From contig DFSK01000019.1 in assembly GCA_002378605.1 (NCBI GenBank), positions 1 to 5,744 on the forward strand: 5,744 nt of DNA, in the 5' to 3' direction. This document shows positions 1 through 5,744 of this stretch, piece by piece. The first letter of the stretch is position 1; each line of letters opens with the position of its first letter. Source of the DNA: Alphaproteobacteria bacterium UBA3439. GTDB lineage: Bacteria > Pseudomonadota > Alphaproteobacteria > Puniceispirillales > Puniceispirillaceae. Under the pieces are notes generated by a model that worked only from the letters and a program-made list of their open reading frames with translations, was not told where the DNA came from and ran no database searches. The translations under genes were made by a program, and so were the position numbers.

Positions 1-1211
1 TTCCATTGTGCAATCCAGCCGGTCGTCCGCGCAACGGCAAACAGCACGGTGAACATTGACGTTGGAAAGCCCATCGCCTTTAGAATGATGCCTGAATAGA
101 AATCCACATTCGGATAAAGCTTCTTTTCAATGAAATAGCTGTCATTGACGGCCAATTCTTCAAGCTCCATCGCCAATTCGAGAAGCGGATCATTGATCCC
201 CAACTTGCCAAGAACATCGTGGCAGGCTTTGCGCAGAACCTTGGCGCGTGGGTCAAAATTCTTATAAACCCGATGACCAAAGCCAAACAAACGGAACGGA
301 TCATCCTTGTCGCGGGCTTTATTGATGAATTCGGGGATGTTTTTCTTATGGCCGATCTGATTCAGCATATTCAAAACAGCTTCATTTGCGCCGCCATGAG
401 CCGGGCCCCATAAAGAGGCAATGCCCGCTGCAATACAGGCAAACGGGTTTGCGCCTGATGAACCGGCAAGACGCACTGTCGAGGTTGACGCATTCTGTTC
501 ATGATCAGCGTGAAGAATAAAAATTTTGTTCATCGCATCGGCCAGAATAGGGTCGACATGGTAATCTTCGGCTGGCACGGCAAAACACATATGCAGGAAG
601 TTTTCAGCATATTTCAGATTGTTGCGCGGATAGTTAAATGGCTGTCCGAGCGAATATTTATAGGCCATTGATGCCAAGGTTGGCATTTTGGCGATCAAAC
701 GCCGCGATGCGATCATGCGCTGCAATGGGTCATGAATATCGGTCGAATCATGATAAAAAGCCGAGAGCGCGCCGGTAACGCCACAAAGAATGGCCATCGG
801 ATGCGCGTCACGGCGAAATCCACGAAGAAAGATCGATAGCTGTTCATGAACCATTGTGTGGCGCGTGATTGCCGTATCGAAAGCTTCTTTCTCATCAGGT
901 TTTGGTAATTCGCCTTCAAGAAGCAAATAGGCCAGCTCTAGAAAATCGGCCTTTTCGGCAAGATCTTCGATAGCATAGCCGCGATGCAGCAAAACGCCTT
1001 TATCACCATCAATATAGGTCAGACCCGAAACACAAGAACCGGTCGCCCCATAACCCGGGTCATAGGTGAACATGCCTGTTTCGGCGTAAAGTTTACGGAT
1101 ATCAATAACATCTGGCCCAATGGTTCCCGAACTAACTGGAAGAATTGTTGATTTTCCTGATGCGTTGTCAGTGATCGTCACTGATTTTTCGGAAGGCGAA
1201 TTTTCTGCCAT
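1..1211 (-). CDS. gltA: Citrate synthase (type II), C-terminus cut by window edge
   Basis: Condenses acetyl-CoA with oxaloacetate to citrate, the entry step of the TCA cycle, in the cytoplasm. I translated the minus strand from ATG at 1211-1209 and obtained 403 complete codons with no stop. Hallmarks are [14 protein letters not shown] (234-247), [10 protein letters not shown] (268-277), [14 protein letters not shown] (310-323) and YPNVDFYSG (366-374). The catalytic triad His272, His313 and Asp370 corresponds to E. coli His264, His305 and Asp362, a constant offset of eight residues, so the chain is collinear with the E. coli enzyme. By that comparison about 30 C-terminal residues lie beyond position 1. 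The start is supported by a TGAGGT ribosome binding site (1218-1223) six bases upstream, and the N-terminus [10 protein letters not shown] is a plausible variable leader. The gene lies 101 nt downstream of gltX on the same strand and could be co-transcribed or use its own promoter. No catalytic residue is missing. Confidence 0.97.
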   Translation of the reverse strand, partial: MAENSPSEKSVTITDNASGKSTILPVSSGTIGPDVIDIRKLYAETGMFTYDPGYGATGSCVSGLTYIDGDKGVLLHRGYAIEDLAEKADFLELAYLLLEGELPKPDEKEAFDTAITRHTMVHEQLSIFLRGFRRDAHPMAILCGVTGALSAFYHDSTDIHDPLQRMIASRRLIAKMPTLASMAYKYSLGQPFNYPRNNLKYAENFLHMCFAVPAEDYHVDPILADAMNKIFILHADHEQNASTSTVRLAGSSGANPFACIAAGIASLWGPAHGGANEAVLNMLNQIGHKKNIPEFINKARDKDDPFRLFGFGHRVYKNFDPRAKVLRKACHDVLGKLGINDPLLELAMELEELAVNDSYFIEKKLYPNVDFYSGIILKAMGFPTSMFTVLFAVARTTGWIAQW

Positions 1212-1217
1212 CTGCGG

Positions 1218-1223
1218 ACCTCA
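1218..1223 (-). promoter_or_regulatory. gltA ribosome binding site
   Basis: The minus strand reads TGAGGT, complementary to the 16S 3' end, with a six-base spacer to ATG at 1211. It fixes the gltA start. An ATG overlapping this motif (1224-1222) is out of frame with citrate synthase. Confidence 0.7.
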
Positions 1224-1245
1224 TGGTAAAAGTTATTTGACGGAT

Positions 1246-1270
1246 ACAGCTCGGCGCGGCCGGCGACTGT
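1246..1270 (-). other. GC-rich hairpin in the gltX-gltA gap
   Basis: On the minus strand, outer arms ACAG (1270-1267) and CTGT (1249-1246) enclose an inner stem CGGC (1262-1259) and GCCG (1255-1252) with a CGC loop. The block 1252-1265 is entirely G and C inside an otherwise AT-rich gap. No T tract follows, so it is not a standard intrinsic terminator. It could be a structured 5' UTR element of gltA or a processing site between gltX and gltA. The fold was made by eye. Confidence 0.3.
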
Positions 1271-1293
1271 GTCAGCAGCAAAGGAACGTCTTA

Positions 1294-1322
1294 TTTTTAG
1301 CGCAAATTACAGTTATTTGCAA
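1294..1322 (-). promoter_or_regulatory. Candidate gltA promoter overlapping the gltX stop
   Basis: The minus strand shows TTGCAA (1322-1317), a 17-base spacer and TAAAAA (1299-1294). Each hexamer matches four of six sigma-70 consensus positions. It would start transcription roughly 75 bases before the gltA ATG. Matches of this quality arise by chance in AT-rich DNA, so this is only a candidate. Confidence 0.25.
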
Positions 1323-2704
1323 GCGATCTGCAATCTGTAGCTTGTTTCAGATTGCCCCAGTGCAACCATGATATCAACAATAGACGGCGTTTGTTTCATG
1401 CCGGTGACAGCGGCACGCAAGGGCAGGCCAATATCCCGCATTTTTAGGCCTTTTTCGACAAGATAGCCGTTAATAGCCTCTTTTAGCCCATCCAAATCCC
1501 AATTGGCGGTCGCCAATGAAATATCTAAATCACGCAAAATTGCCTTGGCCTCATCGGTAAGAAGTTCGGCGGCGTCCGGGGCGATATCAACCACGCCATC
1601 ACCCAGCAAATAACCAATTGATCCGGCGATATCAAGATGGGTTTTGGCGCGTTCTTTTAACAATGGCATCAGCGTGATAATCCGCGATTTTGCGGCACTG
1701 CTTGTTGGCGCATTGCCGGATTGTGCAAGCGAAACGGCAATCAAGTCATAAAGCGCATCATCATCCATGATCTTGATGAAATAGGCATTCACATCGCGCA
1801 ATTTATCGCTGTCAAAGCGGGCTGGTGATTTGCCGATACGGCCAAGCTCAAATAAATCAATCGCTTCGTCGCGGGTAATAATATCCATATCGCCATGGCT
1901 CCAGCCAAGCCGTAACAAATAGCTGAACATGGCGTCGGGTAAAAACCCCATATCGCGATAGGCATCAACGCCAAGCGCACCATGTCGTTTGGATAATTTT
2001 GCGCCGTCACTGCCATGAATAAGCGGGATATGGGCAAAAACCGGAATATCCCACCCCATGCCCTTATAAACCATATATTGCCGGAAGGCGTTATTCAGAT
2101 GGTCATCACCGCGGATAACATGCGTGATGCCCATATCATGGTCATCAACAACAACAGCAAGCATATAGGTTGGGGATCCATCAGCGCGCAAAATGACCAT
2201 ATCATCCAGAACATGGTTCTGCACGGTTACCGAACCTTGAACGGCGTCGGTGATTGTTGTGCTGCCGCTAGTTGGCATTTTCATTCTGACGACATAGGGC
2301 GCATCCGATGGCGCATCAGCCGGATCACGGTCGCGCCATGGCGAACGCACCGCGTCACCGGTTTTTTTGCTGTCTTCACGGATTGCGGTTAATTCGTCAT
2401 CGGTTAAAAAACATTTATAGGCGGCGCCAGCGGTAATAAGCGCAAGTGCCACCTCTTGGTGACGTTCGCTTTGCGCTGACTGGCTGATTGCGGGCTTGTC
2501 ACCGCCAAGCCCCAGCCAATCAAGTCCATCATGGATCGCGGCAATCGCTGCATCGGTTGAACGAGCCTTATCGGTATCTTCAATCCGCAAAAGATAAGTG
2601 CCACCATGATGGCGCGCAAACAGCCAGTTAAAAAGAGCGGTTCTTGCGCCGCCAATATGAAGGTAACCAGTCGGTGACGGCGCAAATCTTGTGACGACAT
2701 TCAT
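1313..2704 (-). CDS. gltX: Glutamyl-tRNA synthetase
   Basis: Class I aminoacyl-tRNA synthetase that charges tRNA with glutamate using ATP in the cytoplasm. At 463 residues it is close to the 471 of E. coli GltX. The Rossmann-fold catalytic domain opens with RFAPSPTGYLHIGGARTAL (6-24), with the HIGH-class motif as HIGG at 16-19. LLRIEDTDKARS follows (38-49), and DGSPTYMLAVVVDDHDMG with HVIRGDDHLNNA covers roughly 175-206. The KMSKS-class loop is KLSKR at 236-240. The helical anticodon-binding region fills roughly 330-463. Of the Cys/Cys/Cys/His zinc ligands of the E. coli enzyme only Cys98 is clear, and the region carries SPWRDRD (121-127), as I recall from alphaproteobacterial forms, so it is probably zinc-free. 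Many Alphaproteobacteria lack GlnRS and rely on a relaxed-specificity GluRS plus GatCAB; this window cannot show which type this is. The start is set by the family N-terminus. A purine-rich AGGAAGGG lies 11 bases upstream, rather far. Divergent from comEC. Confidence 0.97.
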   Translation of the reverse strand: MNVVTRFAPSPTGYLHIGGARTALFNWLFARHHGGTYLLRIEDTDKARSTDAAIAAIHDGLDWLGLGGDKPAISQSAQSERHQEVALALITAGAAYKCFLTDDELTAIREDSKKTGDAVRSPWRDRDPADAPSDAPYVVRMKMPTSGSTTITDAVQGSVTVQNHVLDDMVILRADGSPTYMLAVVVDDHDMGITHVIRGDDHLNNAFRQYMVYKGMGWDIPVFAHIPLIHGSDGAKLSKRHGALGVDAYRDMGFLPDAMFSYLLRLGWSHGDMDIITRDEAIDLFELGRIGKSPARFDSDKLRDVNAYFIKIMDDDALYDLIAVSLAQSGNAPTSSAAKSRIITLMPLLKERAKTHLDIAGSIGYLLGDGVVDIAPDAAELLTDEAKAILRDLDISLATANWDLDGLKEAINGYLVEKGLKMRDIGLPLRAAVTGMKQTPSIVDIMVALGQSETSYRLQIACK

Positions 2705-2748
2705 AATTTCTTAAGCCCTTCCTGATAGGCTGACAGCGTTTCACTCAT
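2701..2748 (-). other. Possible short upstream ORF (15 aa) overlapping the gltX start
   Basis: On the minus strand, ATG at 2748-2746 opens a 15-codon frame encoding MSETLSAYQEGLKKL. Its TGA (2703-2701) overlaps the gltX ATG in the four-base ATGA arrangement typical of translational coupling. The probable gltX ribosome binding site (AGGAAGGG, 2723-2716) lies inside it. The peptide has two Glu codons, not enough to argue for classic attenuation. No ribosome binding site precedes it, and a 15-codon frame is easily found by chance. It could be a leader peptide, a coupling device or nothing. Confidence 0.2.
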
Positions 2749-2768
2749 AAAGCGCGCATGCTACACCA

Positions 2769-4838
2769 ATGGCTTGGCAAATTGCACCCCTGATCGTTCC
2801 TGAACGCCGGATATTGATTTCGCTTTACCTGTTTATGGCTGGAATCATTCTGTTTCACTTAATGCCTGATATTTGGCATAGCGGGCGTTATCTCAACTGG
2901 CTTGTGACTGTGTTCCTATTGACCTCGATTTTGGGGCTGGGGGTGGCGATCTATACCCGCCAGTCTGCCGGACATGATCGGGGTTTGTTTCTATTTGTTG
3001 TATTTACCGCTGGTATTGCCCTTGCAAGTCTGCAATTTGCCCTTCATGACCAGCCCAAAATAAAATGGGGGGTTACTGCCGATATCAATGGAATGCTGAT
3101 CAAAATCGACGGCAATGCCGATGCGCGAAGCCGGTTATGGATCAGTCTTGGTGCTACCTCAGATATTGTGAAAAACGACATTCTGCCCGCCGGTGGTATT
3201 GTTCGTGTGACAACGGATAAATGGCAGGATCAGCAATATATTGGCGGGGCAATCGCCATGCGGGTTCGGCTTTATCCACCGCCTGATCGTATTTTGCATG
3301 GTACGCCTGATTATGGGCGGCGTGCGCGTGTCAATGACGTGCTGGCAAGCGGCTATGTTATCTCGGAAATCACAATGATGCCGGATGATCATGCCGAAAG
3401 TATAATGCATGATGTGAAATTGTTTTTGGCACGCTATCGGGCTGGATTTGCCGCGCATCTTGTCGATCTAATGCCCAAACCGGCAGGCGCCATTGCGGCA
3501 GCGTTGCTTGTTGGTGAGCGAAGATTCATCAGCGAGGATGTCTATAACCGGTTTCGCGATTCTGGCTTGGCGCATTTGCTGGCAATTTCTGGGCTTCATA
3601 TGGGGTTGATCTGTTTTGGCAGCATGGCCGTTATACGGTTTTTCGGCGCGCTGTTCCCATCACGATCATCACGGTTTGCATTGCATAAATATGCGGCGAT
3701 TATCGCGGCTATTATTGGTGGATGTTATGTTTTGATGTCAGGGGCACCGGTCAGTGCGCTTCGCGCCTTTGGCATGGCAATGCTTGTGGTTTTGGCAATC
3801 CTGCATGACCGGATGGCGTTAACGCTTCGTAATGTCTGTCTGGCCGCTTTTGCAATCTTGGCGTTTAATCCGGTGGCACTATTTACCGCCAGCTTTCAAT
3901 TAAGCTTCGCCGCAACGGCGATTTTGGTCATCTGGTATGAATCGCGAGCGCGGCGCGGGCCGGCCAAATGGCATTGGTCTTTGCGCTATCCAATGGCGTT
4001 GATCACCATGTCATTCTTATCAGCAATGGCAACAGCACCCTTTGCGGCACAGCATTTTGGTACAGTCACCCCATGGGGGCTTGTCGCCAATATTATCGGC
4101 ATACCGCTTACCGGTCTCTGGATCATGCCGGTTGGAATGGTTTTAACGATTAGCACTTTATTCGGGCTGGATTGGGTGGTGGCGCCTTTGATGACGGCCG
4201 GTCTTGACGGGCTTTATTATCTGGCTGATTGGATTGCCGGATTTCCGCTAGCGGGATGGAAAGTGGCACCACCTGGATATAGCGCGCTAGTCGTTATGGT
4301 TACCGGCGTAATGATATCGCAGCTTTTGATCAAGCCGATGGCGCGCATTGGCTTGGGGTTGGTCGTAATAGGCGGCGGGATCTGGGCCGTTCGGCCAGTT
4401 CCTGACGGGGTTTTATTTGCCGTTGGTCGCACGCCGCAATTGGTATTGGCGGGAACTAATAGCATGGCGTTATCCTATGCGCCGCTATCCGAATTTTTGG
4501 CGTCAATGGGCGAATTGCGGATGGGACAAAGCATTGAACAAGCCGATCTGGCAAAATGTATGCCCGCTTGCAAACATGATTTTTCAAAAGGCATTAGCGC
4601 CAACATTGTTATGAAAGCAAAAGGCCTAACCGCAGCTTGTAAGGATTTGGAAACAGCCTTTATTTTAACAAATGTAACGCCGCGCTACCCATGTTATAGC
4701 GGAAAACCAATTTATAATATCAGTCAAAAAACAGGATATAATTACCTGATTTTCATCGATAAAAATAAATTTAAACTAATCAATAATTTCGGATCAGCCC
4801 GGCAAGTTTGCCCTGCACTTCAACCTCGCCCGTGCTGA
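2769..4838 (+). CDS. comEC: ComEC/Rec2-family DNA-uptake membrane protein
   Basis: Inner-membrane channel protein that carries single-stranded DNA into the cytoplasm in naturally competent bacteria; widely kept in Alphaproteobacteria where competence is often unproven. The chain has 689 residues. Hydrophobic segments near 14-34, 42-62 and 72-92 precede a soluble region of about 100-215, matching the family's N-terminal domain. The competence domain begins near 240 with ALLVGERRFISEDVYNRFRDSG (245-266) and the diagnostic LAHLLAISGLHMGL (267-280). Further membrane spans run to about 541, including FQLSFAATAIL (376-386) and NIIGIPLTGLWIMPVG (441-456). The last ~145 residues are soluble, carry Cys597, Cys601, Cys624, Cys642, Cys681 and Cys689, and lack the HxHxDH motif of the metallo-beta-lactamase-like domain in longer ComEC proteins. 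An in-frame TAA at 2748-2750 limits N-terminal extension. ATG 2769 has no clear ribosome binding site, so the start is uncertain; Met23 is an alternative. The 3' end overlaps lexA by 59 bp, tail to tail. Confidence 0.93.
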   Translation: MAWQIAPLIVPERRILISLYLFMAGIILFHLMPDIWHSGRYLNWLVTVFLLTSILGLGVAIYTRQSAGHDRGLFLFVVFTAGIALASLQFALHDQPKIKWGVTADINGMLIKIDGNADARSRLWISLGATSDIVKNDILPAGGIVRVTTDKWQDQQYIGGAIAMRVRLYPPPDRILHGTPDYGRRARVNDVLASGYVISEITMMPDDHAESIMHDVKLFLARYRAGFAAHLVDLMPKPAGAIAAALLVGERRFISEDVYNRFRDSGLAHLLAISGLHMGLICFGSMAVIRFFGALFPSRSSRFALHKYAAIIAAIIGGCYVLMSGAPVSALRAFGMAMLVVLAILHDRMALTLRNVCLAAFAILAFNPVALFTASFQLSFAATAILVIWYESRARRGPAKWHWSLRYPMALITMSFLSAMATAPFAAQHFGTVTPWGLVANIIGIPLTGLWIMPVGMVLTISTLFGLDWVVAPLMTAGLDGLYYLADWIAGFPLAGWKVAPPGYSALVVMVTGVMISQLLIKPMARIGLGLVVIGGGIWAVRPVPDGVLFAVGRTPQLVLAGTNSMALSYAPLSEFLASMGELRMGQSIEQADLAKCMPACKHDFSKGISANIVMKAKGLTAACKDLETAFILTNVTPRYPCYSGKPIYNISQKTGYNYLIFIDKNKFKLINNFGSARQVCPALQPRPC
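4726..4753 (-). terminator. Probable intrinsic terminator of lexA, inside the comEC 3' end
   Basis: On the minus strand, CAGG (4748-4745) and CCTG (4735-4732) form a stem around a nine-base loop, followed directly by six T residues (4731-4726). The upstream AAAA (4753-4750) can extend the stem with TTTT across one T-T mismatch. It begins 27 bases past the lexA stop, the expected position. In the plus direction only four T residues follow after an A, so the element favours the minus strand. The paired core is only four base pairs, which weakens the call. Confidence 0.5.
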
Positions 4839-5421
4839 AATAACGGGTTTCATAACGTGGGTTTGCCGCTTCCAATCCAACACGCCCGGGCTCTTTTAAC
4901 AAAGTTTTAAGCGTTGCTTCTTGCTGATTGATCAGGGCTACGACAATTTCGCCATGTCGTGCGGTTTCGGCGCGTTGGATCACCACAGTATCACCGTCTA
5001 AAATACCAGCCCCCATCATTGAATCACCGACAATTTCAAGGGCGAAATGTTCGCCGCTACCGATCATGCTTGCGGGAATTTCAAGATGATTTGTTGGGTC
5101 GCTTAGCGCCTCGATCGGTGTGCCAGCTGCAATCCGCCCCAAAAGGGGGAGGCTGACCAGATTAGACGCTGTTTCAACGGCACGCGTGACAACGCCGCTA
5201 GCCGCCGCTGTTACCGGCTTTAAAATTTCAATGGCACGCGCCCGATTGGCAAGCCGCCTTATATAGCCGCGTTCTTCGAGGCCAGAGACAAGCCGGTGAA
5301 CCCCCGATTTTGACGCAAGGCCAAGCGCGTCGCGCATTTCGTCAAAAGAAGGCGGCACATCATGCTGCTGCATATGATCACTAAGATAGGTCAAAAGCTC
5401 ACTTTGTTTGCGTGTAAGCAT
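4780..5421 (-). CDS. lexA: SOS response repressor LexA
   Basis: Represses DNA-damage genes by binding SOS operators. RecA bound to single-stranded DNA triggers its self-cleavage. The 213 residues comprise an N-terminal winged-helix domain (about 1-65, with the motif PPSFDEMRDALGLASKSGVH at 23-42 and LEERGYIRRLANRARAIE at 48-65), a linker, and a C-terminal S24-type peptidase and dimerisation domain (about 90-213). The cleavage site is Ala99-Gly100 in GRIAAGTP. The catalytic dyad is Ser134 in VGDSM and Lys172 in ATLKTL, so autoproteolysis should be intact. It is somewhat shorter than the ~230-240 residues I associate with many alphaproteobacterial LexA proteins, probably in the linker. The start has a GGAG ribosome binding site seven bases upstream (5432-5429), and MLTRKQSELL is the standard N-terminus. 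GTTC repeats just upstream indicate autorepression. It lies 137 nt downstream of moeA and overlaps the comEC 3' end. Confidence 0.97.
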   Translation of the reverse strand: MLTRKQSELLTYLSDHMQQHDVPPSFDEMRDALGLASKSGVHRLVSGLEERGYIRRLANRARAIEILKPVTAAASGVVTRAVETASNLVSLPLLGRIAAGTPIEALSDPTNHLEIPASMIGSGEHFALEIVGDSMMGAGILDGDTVVIQRAETARHGEIVVALINQQEATLKTLLKEPGRVGLEAANPRYETRYFSTGEVEVQGKLAGLIRNY

Positions 5422-5428
5422 CCTAATA

Positions 5429-5432
5429 CTCC
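5429..5432 (-). promoter_or_regulatory. lexA ribosome binding site
   Basis: The minus strand reads GGAG with a seven-base spacer to the ATG at 5421. It lies directly after the most gene-proximal GAAC half-site, so a repressor bound there would sit next to the translation start region. Confidence 0.7.
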
Positions 5433-5436
5433 GCTT

Positions 5437-5472
5437 GTTCCATTTCGTTCTGTTTATGTTCTATCAATGTTC
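5437..5472 (-). promoter_or_regulatory. Tandem LexA operator (SOS boxes) of lexA
   Basis: The plus strand carries GTTC at 5437, 5447, 5458 and 5469 (GAAC on the lexA strand). The last three are exactly 11 bp apart, giving two perfect overlapping GTTC-N7-GTTC boxes that share the middle half-site (5447-5461 and 5458-5472). The fourth, gene-proximal copy is 10 bp away. GTTC-N7-GTTC is the established alphaproteobacterial SOS operator, so LexA very probably represses its own gene here. Confidence 0.88.
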
Positions 5473-5486
5473 CATTGCTGGCGCAA
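5458..5486 (-). promoter_or_regulatory. Candidate lexA promoter
   Basis: On the minus strand TTGCGC (5486-5481), a 17-base spacer and TAGAAC (5463-5458) form a weak sigma-70-like pair. The candidate -10 contains the central GAAC half-site of the operator, so bound LexA would block polymerase directly. The -35 matches only its first three bases; the overlap with the operator is the main support. Confidence 0.4.
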
Positions 5487-5528
5487 GCCCTTATTGAAGA
5501 AAAACAATGACGGCCGGAAATATTGCAT

Positions 5529-5544
5529 TTTGATCGAAATCAAA
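5529..5544 (-). other. Short UUCG-loop hairpin after moeA
   Basis: The minus strand reads TTTGAT, TTCG, ATCAAA, a perfect six-pair stem closing on a UUCG tetraloop 14 bases after the moeA stop. The stem is AT-rich and no T tract follows, so it is at best a weak 3' end or RNA-stabilising element between moeA and lexA. Confidence 0.25.
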
Positions 5545-5558
5545 TTAGCGCAAAAGCG

Positions 5559-5744
5559 TTAGCATAGATCGGGCAGTGGAATGACCGATACAAAGTCACC
5601 CGCAATTTTGGCAGAATCGAAAGGCGGACGGACGATAAGCGCATTTGCCGTTGCCAGAACCGACATCATCGAGCTGTCTTGGCGTGGTGCGGGCATAATG
5701 ACCTGCACGCCATCTTTTGTGGTGATTTGTGCGCGAATATAATC
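5559..5744 (-). CDS. moeA: Molybdopterin molybdenumtransferase MoeA, C-terminal fragment
   Basis: MoeA inserts molybdate into adenylylated molybdopterin, the last step of basic molybdenum cofactor synthesis, in the cytoplasm. Only the final 61 residues are in the window, starting at DYIRAQITTKDG and ending with PLPDLC before TAA at 5561-5559. The signature is RQDSSMMSVLATANALIVRP (21-40) followed by AGDFVSVIPL (48-57), which is the small beta-barrel C-terminal domain IV of MoeA; complete proteins have about 400 residues. The start and catalytic domain lie beyond the right edge, so I cannot check whether the gene is intact. It is co-directional with lexA. In other Alphaproteobacteria moeA sits next to lexA, often preceded by moaC and trp genes, which supports the call. 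Confidence 0.9.
   Translation of the reverse strand, partial: DYIRAQITTKDGVQVIMPAPRQDSSMMSVLATANALIVRPPFDSAKIAGDFVSVIPLPDLC

Noticed and set aside
1120..1371. Plus-strand open frame of 83 codons across the gltX-gltA gap
   Set aside because: It is antisense to the gltA start and gltX end, has no recognisable motifs, and conflicts with two clear genes.
2015..2392. Plus-strand open frame of 125 codons opposite gltX
   Set aside because: It lies wholly antisense to the catalytic core of glutamyl-tRNA synthetase and resembles no family I recognise; a shadow of gltX codon use.
2796..2805. GTTC-CT-GAAC inverted repeat near the comEC start
   Set aside because: The alphaproteobacterial SOS box is a direct GTTC repeat with seven bases between, not an inverted pair two bases apart; it lies in comEC codons and is probably chance.
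3159..3458. Minus-strand open frame of 99 codons inside comEC
   Set aside because: Antisense to the soluble N-terminal domain of comEC, with no domain signature or context.
4732..4753. The comEC-lexA hairpin as a terminator for comEC
   Set aside because: In the plus direction it lies before the comEC stop codon and is followed by only four T residues after an A, so it fits lexA rather than comEC.
5362..5562. Plus-strand open frame of 66 codons over the lexA promoter and lexA 5' end
   Set aside because: It reads through the SOS operator array and the antisense of the lexA N-terminus; operator function explains the sequence better.
1..5744. Mobile element, CRISPR, tRNA, rRNA or defence/anti-phage system
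   Set aside because: Nearly all of the window is covered by five recognisable core genes; I saw no transposase or integrase motifs, no spaced repeat array and no tRNA-like pattern.

Overview
The window looks like ordinary core chromosome of an alphaproteobacterium. The gene order is gltA, gltX, comEC, lexA, moeA, an arrangement I know from many Alphaproteobacteria. LexA is of the alphaproteobacterial type, and its upstream region carries direct GTTC repeats at 11-bp spacing, which is the SOS operator style of that class. Base composition is close to balanced, lower than in Rhizobiales or Caulobacterales. This would suit a marine lineage such as the SAR116 group, but that placement is only a guess.

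Layout from left to right. Positions 1-1211 hold most of citrate synthase (gltA, minus strand, C-terminus cut by the window edge). Positions 1313-2704 hold glutamyl-tRNA synthetase (gltX, minus strand), 101 nt upstream of gltA; that gap contains a GC-rich hairpin and a weak candidate gltA promoter. A 64-nt divergent gap separates gltX from comEC (plus strand, 2769-4838), a competence-type DNA-channel membrane protein. comEC runs tail-to-tail into lexA (minus strand, 4780-5421), and the two coding regions overlap by 59 bp. The lexA upstream region (5422-5558) carries a four-repeat LexA operator. Positions 5559-5744 encode the last 61 residues of MoeA (minus strand), whose 5' part lies outside the window.

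The genes serve different core functions: TCA cycle entry (GltA), glutamate charging of tRNA (GltX), DNA uptake (ComEC), SOS control (LexA) and molybdenum cofactor synthesis (MoeA). They appear to be linked by conserved synteny rather than by one pathway. I found no mobile element, CRISPR array, tRNA, rRNA or defence cassette, and no undescribed multi-gene system. The points most worth a second look are regulatory and architectural: the tandem SOS half-site array before lexA, an intrinsic terminator for lexA that appears to lie inside the 3' coding end of comEC, and a chain of ATGA stop/start overlaps leading into gltX.
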